DNA of 64,000 nucleotides from an uncultured Alteromonadaceae bacterium (GTDB lineage: Bacteria; Pseudomonadota; Gammaproteobacteria; Enterobacterales; Alteromonadaceae): contig CAJXMO010000002.1 in NCBI GenBank assembly GCA_913056495.1, forward strand, positions 175,347-239,346. The letters are read 5' to 3'. The position numbers and the translations under genes are program-made. Within the stretch, counting starts at the first letter, position 1, and the number at the start of each line of letters is the position of its first letter. Below the pieces are notes generated by a model. That model saw only the letters and a list, made by a program, of their open reading frames with translations. It was not told the origin of the DNA and made no database searches. This document shows, in pieces, positions 24,937 through 33,716 of this stretch.

Positions 24937-25581
24937 TTGAATTATCCATTAAGTAAACCCTTTCTGCTGGCCTGTGGTTTGGGCCTGTTGTCATTGCAGG
25001 CTCAGGCTGTTGAAATGAGTGCGGCCAATACTCAGTCTGGCAATGCATTGCGTTCTCAGGTTCCGCAAAGTGCCTGGTTGAACAAACCGGCTAAACTGGA
25101 CTGGACAGTGAATTTGTCGGCTCAGGCTACCGATAAAGCGCAGTTTTATGACTTAAGTTTAGCTGTGCCTTTGTTTGACGATTTTAATCAGGTCAATGAT
25201 TTAAACCTCTTATTTATCAATCGTCTGGTATACGGGCAAATGGATGATCCTTACCAAACCTGGGATGGTACAGAGTATGATGATTATCTGGCGTTTGAAA
25301 CTGCGTTTCGGATGAATGTTCCGTTTTATCAGCATTTTCATGTTTTTGTTGAAGCGGGTTTAGATTCAGGCCGTTTAGTGTTTGGTGAGGTATTAGGTTT
25401 AGGCACCTCTGATTCGAGACGTTATAACAGTGATTATAAAGTAGACTATAGTGCTTCGGTCGGGCTTGGGTACAGTCAGCTAAATTATGGGGTGAACTTG
25501 ATTTTTCGCCAGAGAAATCTGCATTTTAATCAGGATTATCAGCAGAATATGCTGGGCTTAGAGTTGGTTTATGGGTTTTAG
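24937..25581 (+). CDS. Predicted outer-membrane beta-barrel protein
   Basis: 214 residues, TTG start with AGGA eight bases upstream and no better alternative. A signal peptide ends at AQA-VEM (residue 24). The mature chain shows alternating strands with aromatic girdles (HFHVFVEAGLDSG, YSASVGLGYSQLNYGVNLIF) and terminates in LELVYGF, the C-terminal Phe signature of BAM substrates. Length suits an eight-stranded barrel. No family recognised and no functional partner adjacent. A strong terminator follows. Confidence 0.75.
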   Translation: MNYPLSKPFLLACGLGLLSLQAQAVEMSAANTQSGNALRSQVPQSAWLNKPAKLDWTVNLSAQATDKAQFYDLSLAVPLFDDFNQVNDLNLLFINRLVYGQMDDPYQTWDGTEYDDYLAFETAFRMNVPFYQHFHVFVEAGLDSGRLVFGEVLGLGTSDSRRYNSDYKVDYSASVGLGYSQLNYGVNLIFRQRNLHFNQDYQQNMLGLELVYGF

Positions 25582-25584
25582 CGG

Positions 25585-25613
25585 AAACGGCTTTCAGATT
25601 AAAAGCCGTTTTT
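25585..25613. terminator. Rho-independent terminator
   Basis: AAACGGCTTT / AAAGCCGTTT stem with a 7-base loop and trailing T residues. It lies between the barrel gene and convergent dtd. Confidence 0.85.
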
Positions 25614-25635
25614 ATTGAGCTGTATCCTCTAACCG

Positions 25636-26073
25636 TTAAATTTTTAACGTAAACGTCATAGGGCCATCATTAATCAGGCTGACTTTCATATCAGCCTGAA
25701 ACTTGCCGGTTTGTACCGGCAGGCCCTGACTTTCTATCTGGCCGGCAAAATATAAATAAAGCTCATTGGCAAGCTCCGGCGTGGCTGCATCAGAAAAGCT
25801 TGGGCGCATGCCTTTTTTAGTATCTGCCGCCAGCGTAAATTGGGAGACAACTAAAACTTCTCCGCCAATATTCTGCACACTTAAATTGGTCTTTCCGTTT
25901 TCATCTTCAAATATACGGTAGCCGGATACCCGCTCGGCTAAGCGTTTGGCTTTTTTTTCATCATCGGTTTTTTCAACTCCGACAAACACTAATAAACCCT
26001 GGTTAATACTGGCAATGCTCTGGCCTTCTACAACCACACTGGCTTGTTGAACTCTTTGCAATAAGGCTATCAT
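25636..26073 (-). CDS. dtd: D-aminoacyl-tRNA deacylase
   Basis: 145 residues, the family length. Dtd hydrolyses D-aminoacyl-tRNA (and Gly-tRNA-Ala), a chirality checkpoint in the cytoplasm. Signature motifs are [13 protein letters not shown] at the start, the active-site [17 protein letters not shown], and the Gly-cisPro-type end NDGPMTF. It is the last gene of a minus-strand operon yihY-pip-dtd with gaps of five and seven bases. yihY followed by dtd is conserved in enterobacteria; the peptidase between them is the local addition. Confidence 0.97.
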   Translation of the reverse strand: MIALLQRVQQASVVVEGQSIASINQGLLVFVGVEKTDDEKKAKRLAERVSGYRIFEDENGKTNLSVQNIGGEVLVVSQFTLAADTKKGMRPSFSDAATPELANELYLYFAGQIESQGLPVQTGKFQADMKVSLINDGPMTFTLKI

Positions 26074-26080
26074 TGGTTGC

Positions 26081-27046
26081 TTAGTCCTGCTCTTTAAAAT
26101 AAGTCACAAAATCATTACTGGCCTGACAGCAGGCTTTTGCTATCGCGATTTCGCCCAGTGAGTGACCTGCTTCGGGAATAATAAATAGCTGACTATTTTG
26201 CCATACCTGAGTTAATTGCCAAGCCTGATTTAAGTCACACACAGCATCATAGCGTCCATGAATAATGGTGGCCGGAATATGCGCAATTTTATCTATATCA
26301 TTAATAATTTGGTTTTCTTCGATAAAACAATGGTTTTTAAAATAATGACATTCAAGTAACGCCATGGCGAGTGCGTGATGAGCTTCTGTCGCTTCTTCGG
26401 TTTGCCGCGGGCTGTAATGAAGTTGTGATATCTGGCTTTCCCATGCGCACCAGGCTTTAGCCGCAGCCAGCTGTTCAATTTGATTATCGCCAGTTAAGTG
26501 CGTTAGATATTCGTTTATGATTTTTTCGTGGGTATTGGCTGAATCCGATAAAAATTCCTGAAACTCCTGATAATAATCCGGAAATAAGCGAGCAGCGCCC
26601 TCTTTTTCATACAGCCAGGCTAAATCCTGTCTTCGTCCTAAAAAGATGCCTCTGAGTAGCATAGCACTGACATTTTGTGGATATTGCCGGGCATATAATA
26701 GGGCCAGTGTGGTGCCCCAACTGCCGCCGGCTAACAACATTTTATCCAGCTTAAAATGTTTTCTGATTAGCTCAATATCATCAATTAGGTGGGTCGTGGT
26801 ATTATTTTCCAGTGATAAAAAAGGCTTAGATAATCCGCAGCCGCGTTGATCAAAAATAATAATCCGGTAAAACGCAGGATCAAATAATCGCCTGAATTGA
26901 CTGGTGCTGGCGCCGCCCGGTCCGCCATGACAATAAATAACCGGGTAGCCATTGCTATTACCTGACTCTTCGACATAAATCTGATGGCCGTCCGGGGTGT
27001 CTAACCAGATTTTTTGATTAGGTTTGATTTCAGGGTAAATAAACAT
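26081..27046 (-). CDS. pip: Proline iminopeptidase
   Basis: 321 residues. Pip is a cytoplasmic alpha/beta hydrolase (peptidase S33) that removes N-terminal proline. The oxyanion-loop motif HGGPGG is at residues 40-45, DQRGCGLS at 66-73, and the nucleophile elbow [10 protein letters not shown] has Ser 109. Asp in HGRYDAVC and His in PEAGHSLGE complete the triad near the C-terminus. It sits between yihY and dtd in one operon. Nothing suggests it is inactive. Confidence 0.95.
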   Translation of the reverse strand: MFIYPEIKPNQKIWLDTPDGHQIYVEESGNSNGYPVIYCHGGPGGASTSQFRRLFDPAFYRIIIFDQRGCGLSKPFLSLENNTTTHLIDDIELIRKHFKLDKMLLAGGSWGTTLALLYARQYPQNVSAMLLRGIFLGRRQDLAWLYEKEGAARLFPDYYQEFQEFLSDSANTHEKIINEYLTHLTGDNQIEQLAAAKAWCAWESQISQLHYSPRQTEEATEAHHALAMALLECHYFKNHCFIEENQIINDIDKIAHIPATIIHGRYDAVCDLNQAWQLTQVWQNSQLFIIPEAGHSLGEIAIAKACCQASNDFVTYFKEQD

Positions 27047-27051
27047 AGGTG

Positions 27052-27909
27052 CTATTCTTTAGTTTCCTTTTTATTCATTATAGTCTTGCTTGCTTTAAAC
27101 ATATCATCTAATACACAAGTAAATTCCGCGCCAAACAGAACAATTAACCAGTTAAAATAAACCCAGAGGAAAAAGATAGGGATGGATGCAAGTGAGCCAT
27201 AAATCACCTGATAGGTTGGAAACATACTGATATACAAACTAAATGCGTATTTAGACAGTTCAAATAACAGGGCGGTAATGATGGCTCCGATAATGGCAAC
27301 ATTGCTTGAAGGAGAGCGGATTGGCACTATCCGGTATAACAATAAAAAGTACATAAATGAGAAAACAACCGGTAAGCTCGCATTAAGCATATTGGTTGGC
27401 AACCAGCTGGCGGCGGTTTCTATCCATTCCAGCGCCATAAAGGCACTGGTGGCAGCGACACTAATGCCGATTAATATCGGGCCGACTACAATCACCAGTA
27501 AATAAATCAGTAAATCTTTCCACAGCGGCTTTTTTTTATCGGTGACAAAAATTCGGTTGAGTTCTTTATCTATGTTTTTAAGCAGCATGACGGCAATGAC
27601 CACCAAAGCCGCGAGGCTAATGCCGGTCATTTTGCCGATATTGTCCATAAATTTGACAATATGACTTTGAACTTCAGCGCCGGTATTGGGTACAAACTGG
27701 TTAAATAAAAAGTTTTCAATCAGCTTTTTAGCTTCATCAAATATATCTAACGCGCTGAATACACCCAGCACAACAGTCACAAAGGGGACAAAGCTTAATA
27801 AGGTGACAAAAGCGAGATGACCCGCTATGACGGTGAGTTCGTCTTTTTGACATTTCTTGTAAAACTCAACAATAAAATGCCAGACTGATTTGAATAGAGT
27901 TTGCAGCAA
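27052..27909 (-). CDS. YihY family inner membrane protein
   Basis: 285 residues, probable TTG start. Six hydrophobic segments and the family's characteristic stretches are seen: LAFVTLLSFVPFVTVVLGVFSALD near the start, and FELSKYAFSLYISMFPTYQVIYGSLASIPIFFLWVYFNWLIVLFGAEF near the end. The YihY/BrkB family (formerly misnamed RNase BN) is of unsettled function, possibly transport. The C-terminus is short and lysine-rich. It heads the yihY-pip-dtd operon, divergent from fadH. The start is uncertain because no ATG lies near. Confidence 0.9.
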   Translation of the reverse strand: MLQTLFKSVWHFIVEFYKKCQKDELTVIAGHLAFVTLLSFVPFVTVVLGVFSALDIFDEAKKLIENFLFNQFVPNTGAEVQSHIVKFMDNIGKMTGISLAALVVIAVMLLKNIDKELNRIFVTDKKKPLWKDLLIYLLVIVVGPILIGISVAATSAFMALEWIETAASWLPTNMLNASLPVVFSFMYFLLLYRIVPIRSPSSNVAIIGAIITALLFELSKYAFSLYISMFPTYQVIYGSLASIPIFFLWVYFNWLIVLFGAEFTCVLDDMFKASKTIMNKKETKE

Positions 27910-28028
27910 AGTGAGTCGTTCCGTTGAATAAACAGGGTTGCGTCAGGGTGTATGTCCCGGTTGCCAGAGTAATAAGTATAACCAATAGCTTATCATCTAT
28001 ACTGTAAAAAAAAACTGAGTATTCATTT

Positions 28029-30068
28029 ATGTCATATCCTCATTTATTTTCGCCATTGGTTTTACCGCACTGGCGGCTTAAAAACCGAGTCATCATGGGC
28101 TCTATGCATACCAATTTAGAAGAAGCGGAAAATGGTTTTTTTAAATTAGCCCAGTTTTATAAAGAGCGGGTCGAAGGCGGCGTTGGTTTGATTGTCACCG
28201 GTGGTATTGCGCCTAATGCAGCAGGCGCATTGGCACCTAAACAAGCTTTAATGGCGAGCCGGGTTGATGCACAAAACCATAAAGTGGTGACTCAGGCGGT
28301 GCATCAGGCTGGTGGTTTAATTTGCATGCAGATTTTACATGCGGGGCGCTATGGGTATCACCCAAAAATCGTCGCGCCGAGCGCCATTCAGGCCCCGATT
28401 AGCCCATTTTTACCCGAAGCTTTAACCTGTGAAGCGATTGAGCAACAAATCGCTGACTATGTTAAAGCGGCCGAGCTGGCGCAAAGTGCCGGTTATGATG
28501 GTGTGGAGGTGATGGGCTCAGAAGGTTATTTAATCAACCAGTTTTTAGTTGCCCGCACCAACCAGAGAACGGATGAATGGGGCGGCAGTTTTAGCAATCG
28601 TTGCCGCTTTGCAATTGAGATTGTCAGGCGAATACGTAAACGCGTAGGCGCACAATTTATCCTCATTTATCGTTTATCTATGCTGGATTTAGTTGAAGAT
28701 GGCAGTTCTCTGGAAGAAGTCATTGAGCTGGCTAAACAAATTGAAGCGGCAGGTGCCACTTTGTTAAATACCGGCATCGGCTGGCATGAGGCTCGTGTTC
28801 CAACCATTGCTGCTATGGTGCCCAGAGCGACTTTTACCCAAGTGACAAAACAGGTTAAACAAGCGGTTTCAATTCCTGTTATTACCAGTAACCGGATTAA
28901 TATGCCGGATACAGCAGAGCAGGTTTTGGCTGAGGGGAATGCGGATTTAATTTCTATGGCCCGGCCCTTTTTAGCGGACAGTGACTGGATCAAAAAAGCC
29001 AAGCACCATCAAACTCATTTAATTAATACCTGCATTGCTTGTAATCAGGCTTGTTTAGATCAGGTATTTGCCGGTCAACTGGCATCTTGTTTGGTGAATC
29101 CAAGGGCTGCACATGAAACCGAAATCAATTTTTATCCAAGTAAAACCCCTAAAAAACTGGCTGTGGTGGGGGGCGGAGCGGCAGGCATGGCATTTGCCGT
29201 TTATGCCGCAGAGCGAGGCCACAAAATTACTTTATTTGAAGCTCAGGCTGAATTGGGTGGACAACTGAATTTGGCAAAAAAAATTCCGGGTAAAGCTGAG
29301 TTTTATGAAATGCTGAGGTATTTTAAAAATAAACTGCAAGTATTGCGGGTTCAGCTTAAGTTAAATTACAAAGCACAAGCGCAGGATTTAACCGAATTTG
29401 ATGAGGTGATTATTGCCACCGGAGTGATCCCGCGGCAAATTGATTTACCGGGCGGCGAATATCCAAAAGTGGTGAGTTATACCGAGTTATTAAGCGGGCA
29501 GGTTGAACCGGCGCAATCTATTGCCATTATTGGTGCGGGTGGTATTGGCTTTGATGTTGCTGAATATGTGTGTCGCTATCAAAATGCCCAAGTGGCACCC
29601 AGTGGAACAGATGAGGTTAAATCAGGCGCAGAAATTGAAGAGTTTACCGCTCAGTGGGGAATTGATTTAACTCATCAGCAAAGAGCCGGGTTAAAACCGG
29701 CAAAAGTGGAAAAAATGGCCAAAACCCTTTATTTATTGCAGCGCAAAACGGATAAGCCGGGCGCAGGGTTAGCAAAAACAACCGGTTGGATCCATAAAGC
29801 TGAGCTGAAACAACAGGGTGTGAAAATGTTAAGCGGTGTTGAGTATCAGGCTGTCAGTGATCAGGGATTGCATATAGTGCAGGAAAAACAGGAATCCATT
29901 CTAGCGGTTGAGCAGGTGATAGTGTGTGCCGGTCAGGAATCTTTAACTGAGTTAGTTGATCAGATTCAAAATAAGCCCGTACATATTATCGGTGGCGCTT
30001 TTAAAGCTGCGCAGTTGGATGCCAAAACCGCTATAAAACAAGCCGCACTATTAGCCAGGCGTATATAA
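28029..30068 (+). CDS. fadH: 2,4-dienoyl-CoA reductase (NADPH), FadH-like
   Basis: 679 residues, close to E. coli FadH. The enzyme reduces 2,4-dienoyl-CoA intermediates of unsaturated fatty-acid oxidation, passing electrons from NADPH through FAD, a 4Fe-4S cluster and FMN. The N-terminal old-yellow-enzyme barrel has LHAGRYGYH and HEARVPT. The cluster Cys are in CIACNQACLD and SCLVNP (about 335-357). Dinucleotide folds follow at VVGGGAAGMA (about 379) and IGAGGIGFD (about 500). Other family members act on different enones, so the substrate is likely but not certain. It is monocistronic. Confidence 0.92.
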   Translation: MSYPHLFSPLVLPHWRLKNRVIMGSMHTNLEEAENGFFKLAQFYKERVEGGVGLIVTGGIAPNAAGALAPKQALMASRVDAQNHKVVTQAVHQAGGLICMQILHAGRYGYHPKIVAPSAIQAPISPFLPEALTCEAIEQQIADYVKAAELAQSAGYDGVEVMGSEGYLINQFLVARTNQRTDEWGGSFSNRCRFAIEIVRRIRKRVGAQFILIYRLSMLDLVEDGSSLEEVIELAKQIEAAGATLLNTGIGWHEARVPTIAAMVPRATFTQVTKQVKQAVSIPVITSNRINMPDTAEQVLAEGNADLISMARPFLADSDWIKKAKHHQTHLINTCIACNQACLDQVFAGQLASCLVNPRAAHETEINFYPSKTPKKLAVVGGGAAGMAFAVYAAERGHKITLFEAQAELGGQLNLAKKIPGKAEFYEMLRYFKNKLQVLRVQLKLNYKAQAQDLTEFDEVIIATGVIPRQIDLPGGEYPKVVSYTELLSGQVEPAQSIAIIGAGGIGFDVAEYVCRYQNAQVAPSGTDEVKSGAEIEEFTAQWGIDLTHQQRAGLKPAKVEKMAKTLYLLQRKTDKPGAGLAKTTGWIHKAELKQQGVKMLSGVEYQAVSDQGLHIVQEKQESILAVEQVIVCAGQESLTELVDQIQNKPVHIIGGAFKAAQLDAKTAIKQAALLARRI

Positions 30069-30113
30069 AATCTGGCTGTAAGAAGGTTCCATCATTTTTG
30101 ATAAAAATATGTG

Positions 30114-30135
30114 AGCTGTGATTCCGGGCACAGCT
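30114..30135. other. Inverted repeat in the fadH-mlaA gap
   Basis: AGCTGTG and CACAGCT flank eight bases, about 45 bases after the fadH stop. No T-run follows. The 200-base gap also holds several weaker inverted repeats (for example around 30180-30240), so it may contain a structured RNA or regulator site, but none was recognised. Confidence 0.35.
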
Positions 30136-30269
30136 AAGCGCGCTGCATTTGATTCAGCAGATAGCCTTGACTAGTCTTTGAAGATGGCTACCTGCTAATG
30201 AGGGTAGGCGCGTGTTAGATAACTTATTGCGCGTTCAGATTTAGAGTCACTCACAGGAAAAGGAAGCTA

Positions 30270-31226
30270 ATGCTTAAAACAAGGTGTTTATCAAAGCAGT
30301 TAATACAATATACACAGATGTTTATTCGAGCTTGTTTGCTGGTTTTGGGCATCTGTTGTCTGTTACCTGCATGCTCAAGCCTGCCTGCCACAGGGTCGGA
30401 TTCTGCAGACTCAAATAAACAGCAGGCGCCCACCCGACTTGAGGTGAATACCAAAGCGGGTACAGAAAAAATAGAACCTTTGGTAGTGAGTTATGAAAAA
30501 GACGTGGATTTTGATGACCCGCTTGAGTGGATAAACCGGCCTGTTTTTGAGTTTAATGATGTGCTTTATCGATATGCATTAGTACCCGTCAGTCGGGGTT
30601 ATATTAAGTATACACCTGACTTTTTTCAAACAGGTGTATCCAATTTTTTCAATAATTTAGATGAACCTCTGAATGTGCTTAATTATGCCGCTCAACTTGA
30701 AGGCAAAGCATCCGGTCGAAGTTTGGCGCGCTTTTTAATCAATACCACTGTCGGTATTCTGGGATTATTTGATCCAGCGACCCACTGGTTTGAAATTGAA
30801 TATCAGGATACCAGTTTAAATAATACACTGGCGAGTTATCAGGTTGATTATGGCGCATTTTTGGTTTTGCCGGTATTGGGTCAAACAGATTTAAGAAACG
30901 GTGTATCTACGATAGCGGAAGGCTTGGCGCATCCAATTAATTTTACCACGGATAATCCGGATGCGTTTTATATTCAGGCGTATGGTAAGTTTCATCAAAT
31001 TGCGCCCAGTGCGGTCAATTATGAATCCTTAAGAGCGCAAAGCGAAGATCCTTATGTATTTTTCAGAAATCTATATTTGCAAAGTGTATTAAGAGACCAA
31101 ACTTATCAATACCCGGCTCAGCCAGCACAAAAATCCAGCCCTGAAAACGAGCAAAACGCTGAACCGCAGAAAAATTCAGACCCGGATAAACAGACCATCA
31201 ATCAATCAGAGATGAGTCATGAGTAG
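30270..31226 (+). CDS. mlaA: MlaA (VacJ) outer-membrane lipoprotein
   Basis: 318 residues; ATG with AAGGA six bases upstream. The N-terminus is extended, then a lipobox (LLPAC, Cys about 35). The MlaA core is clear: DDPLEWINRPVFEFND, the helix FFNNLDEPLNVLNYAAQL, RFLINTTVGILGLFDPA and DYGAFLVLPVLGQTDLRNG. MlaA sits in the outer membrane with porins and returns misplaced phospholipids toward the MlaC/MlaFEDB system, whose operon is also in this window (56.2-59.3 kb). The C-terminal tail is long, polar and Gln/Asn-rich beyond the usual length. It overlaps the following RND gene by eight bases. Confidence 0.96.
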   Translation: MLKTRCLSKQLIQYTQMFIRACLLVLGICCLLPACSSLPATGSDSADSNKQQAPTRLEVNTKAGTEKIEPLVVSYEKDVDFDDPLEWINRPVFEFNDVLYRYALVPVSRGYIKYTPDFFQTGVSNFFNNLDEPLNVLNYAAQLEGKASGRSLARFLINTTVGILGLFDPATHWFEIEYQDTSLNNTLASYQVDYGAFLVLPVLGQTDLRNGVSTIAEGLAHPINFTTDNPDAFYIQAYGKFHQIAPSAVNYESLRAQSEDPYVFFRNLYLQSVLRDQTYQYPAQPAQKSSPENEQNAEPQKNSDPDKQTINQSEMSHE

Positions 31227-33615
31227 TTTATCTGTTTTTTTAGTCAAATATGCAAAATGGGTTGTGACCGGTTTTATCCTGCTGACAATGCTGCTTGGCT
31301 GGTTTGCTCAAAATTTTAAAATAGATGCCTCCGCCGAAACCTTATTATTAAAAAATAATAAGCTGTACATTGAAACTCAACTGATGAATAAACGGTTTGC
31401 GCCAAAAGAATTTATTCTGGTTGCTTATCAGGTACCGGAAGGCAAAGCGTTATTTTCTGAGCATACTTTTAAGCAAGTATCACAACTCATGCAGGCCTTT
31501 GAAAAGCTGGATCGGGTCGAATCTGTTACCTCAATTTTAAATGTACCCTTATTATCTTTGATGCCTAAGTTAGAGCCGGATTTAAACCCGGATGAGTTGA
31601 CTTGGCAAAGCCAGCATTATTCAGCGGAACAAATGAAGTCTGTATTTGAACAGCATCCATTATATACAGACCTGCTCGTTAATCGGCAGCAAACCGCAAC
31701 CGCAATTCAAATAGTATTTAAAGATGACCCTGACCTGACTGATATCCAAAATCAAATTATTCAGATTAAAAAGCAAGTATTGGAAGGTGAACTAAGCAAG
31801 CAGGACCAGCAAACACTAGAGGCTTTGACACAACAGGCGCAGCCTCTGGTTGCCAAATTGGATAAACAGCGCCAGCAAGAAATTGAGCAAATTTATCGTA
31901 TTATCGAACCCTATGAGCAGGATGCTAATTTATATCTGGGTGGCGCGCATGTGCTGGGATTCCAGTTGATTAATATTATTCAAAATGATCTGGTTATTTT
32001 TGGTGGTGCCATCTTTATTGTCATTTGTTTATTACTGCTGGCTTTTTTCAGGCAATGGCAGTGGGTATTTATTCCACTATTTTGTTGTTTGCTCAGTGTG
32101 GTTATGACGGTAGGTTTGTTTGGGTTATTTGATATGAAAACCACAGTGATATCCTCTAACTTTATTGCGCTGCAACTTATTTTAACGCTGGCCATAGTGA
32201 TCCATTTAATGGTGGAATATCGCCAGATAGCCCAAAATAACCCTGAGCTCTCACAAGGTGAACGGGCAAAAAAGACGTTTTTAGCCAAGTTTAAACCCTG
32301 CTTTTATGCTGGTGTAACCACTTCAGTTGGTTTTGCATCGTTAATTTTCAGCGGCATTCAGCCGGTGGTTGCCTTTGGCTGGATGATGATAGTGGCTATG
32401 CTGGTTTCTATTTCAGTTAGTCTGATGTTATTTCCGGCGTGGTTGGTGCTTTTAAGTCCAAAATCAAAAGATATCAACAATAACTGGTCGGCCGGACTGA
32501 TTCGTTTATTTTCCAAACTCAGTGAAGATAACAAAGAGTCGATTATGGTTGGCGCTGTGCTTTTGCTGAGTATTGGCATTGCCGGGTGTTTTAAACTGGA
32601 TGTTGAAAACAGTTTTATTAATTATTTTAAATCGACTACTAAAACGCATCAGGAGCTCAGTTTTATTGATCAGCAGTTTGGTGGCTCAACGCCTTTTGAT
32701 TTGGTTTATCAGTTACCTCAATCTGAACAGAAACCGGATCTGGCGATTACCGCTCAAGCATTGCAAAGCTTGCAAATTATTCAGCATGTCTTAAAACAAC
32801 ATGAAGCCATAGGTAATACAACCTCGGTTGTGAATTTTGCAGCTTTAGCCAAAAAAATTAATCAGGGGTTGCCACTTACCGAATATGAACTCAGTGTCAT
32901 TTATAATTTGCTGGACGAATCATTAAAGGATGAATTGCTTGGCGCATATTTTGATCCCGCCAGTCAGCAACTGAGAATCAGCAGCCGGATTCAGGATACA
33001 ACACCCGGTTTAGATCGGGCTAAATTATTGGCAGATATCAAACAAGGACTGGCAGAAAATGATATTCAAGAAAGTCAGTACACACTAACCAATCTGTTTG
33101 TTTTATATCAGGACATTTTGCAGCGCTTGTTTAAGTCGCAAATTCTGACATTAGGCATTGTATATCTGGCGTTATTTGTGGTGTTATTTGTAATATTCGG
33201 CCAGTTTAAAGTTGCCCTGATTGCGCTTATCCCGAATGTGATCTCCACGCTGGTGGTATTGGGGGTTATGGGCTGGTTTAAGATTCCGCTCGATTTAATG
33301 ACAATTACCATTTCAGCCATTGCGATGGGGATTGCGGTGGACGATACTATTCATTTTACCCACAGGTATCTCGAAGGGCTTAAAAACGCCAGTCCGCTGC
33401 AAGCCATGCAGCAAGCCTTTAACAGTGTCGGCTTCGCTTTATTGTTTACCACCACAATCATTACACTTGGTTTTTCATTATTGAGCTTTTCAGATTTTGT
33501 ACCCAGTATTTTATTTGGGTTGTTAACCGGCTTAGCTATGGTGCTGGCGTTAATGACGGATTTAACCTTATTACCTGCGCTCTTATCCAAATTTGTCGAT
33601 GATAAAAACGAATAA
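31219..33615 (+). CDS. RND (MMPL/HAE3-type) exporter
   Basis: 798 residues. The layout is the single-chain RND repeat: one membrane helix, a periplasmic loop (about 35-245), five or six helices (about 250-415), a second first-helix, a second loop and a last helix bundle (about 640-790). TM4-like segments show the MMPL-type acidic residues (the second repeat has MGIAVDDTIHFTHRY). HAE3 proteins of this kind move lipids or hydrophobic compounds. The start overlaps mlaA by eight bases, so they are translationally coupled. A joint role in phospholipid movement is inference, supported by the coupling. Confidence 0.92.
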   Translation: MSSLSVFLVKYAKWVVTGFILLTMLLGWFAQNFKIDASAETLLLKNNKLYIETQLMNKRFAPKEFILVAYQVPEGKALFSEHTFKQVSQLMQAFEKLDRVESVTSILNVPLLSLMPKLEPDLNPDELTWQSQHYSAEQMKSVFEQHPLYTDLLVNRQQTATAIQIVFKDDPDLTDIQNQIIQIKKQVLEGELSKQDQQTLEALTQQAQPLVAKLDKQRQQEIEQIYRIIEPYEQDANLYLGGAHVLGFQLINIIQNDLVIFGGAIFIVICLLLLAFFRQWQWVFIPLFCCLLSVVMTVGLFGLFDMKTTVISSNFIALQLILTLAIVIHLMVEYRQIAQNNPELSQGERAKKTFLAKFKPCFYAGVTTSVGFASLIFSGIQPVVAFGWMMIVAMLVSISVSLMLFPAWLVLLSPKSKDINNNWSAGLIRLFSKLSEDNKESIMVGAVLLLSIGIAGCFKLDVENSFINYFKSTTKTHQELSFIDQQFGGSTPFDLVYQLPQSEQKPDLAITAQALQSLQIIQHVLKQHEAIGNTTSVVNFAALAKKINQGLPLTEYELSVIYNLLDESLKDELLGAYFDPASQQLRISSRIQDTTPGLDRAKLLADIKQGLAENDIQESQYTLTNLFVLYQDILQRLFKSQILTLGIVYLALFVVLFVIFGQFKVALIALIPNVISTLVVLGVMGWFKIPLDLMTITISAIAMGIAVDDTIHFTHRYLEGLKNASPLQAMQQAFNSVGFALLFTTTIITLGFSLLSFSDFVPSILFGLLTGLAMVLALMTDLTLLPALLSKFVDDKNE

Positions 33616-33651
33616 AATTTATCCAATTGAATATTTAATTGCCAAGCTGAC

Positions 33652-33680
33652 TTGGGAACTGTTAGTTTATCCAGTACAAT
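33652..33680 (+). promoter_or_regulatory. uvrD promoter with LexA (SOS) box
   Basis: TTGGGA (33652-33657), 17 bases, TACAAT (33675-33680) form a good sigma-70 promoter. The spacer holds CTGTTAGTTTATCCAG (33659-33674), matching the CTG-N10-CAG LexA pattern with flanking A and TA. uvrD is a known SOS gene in E. coli, so LexA control is expected. Confidence 0.8.
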
Positions 33681-33716
33681 TCGAAGCGCGTAATTGAATT
33701 AATAAATGGTTGTTGG

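Noticed and set aside
30069..30269. Small RNA or short gene between fadH and mlaA
   Set aside because: Several weak inverted repeats but no clear promoter-terminator pair and no supported reading frame.
33108..33626. Minus-strand open frames inside the RND exporter gene
   Set aside because: They mirror the membrane-helix codons of the plus-strand gene and lack starts and family matches.
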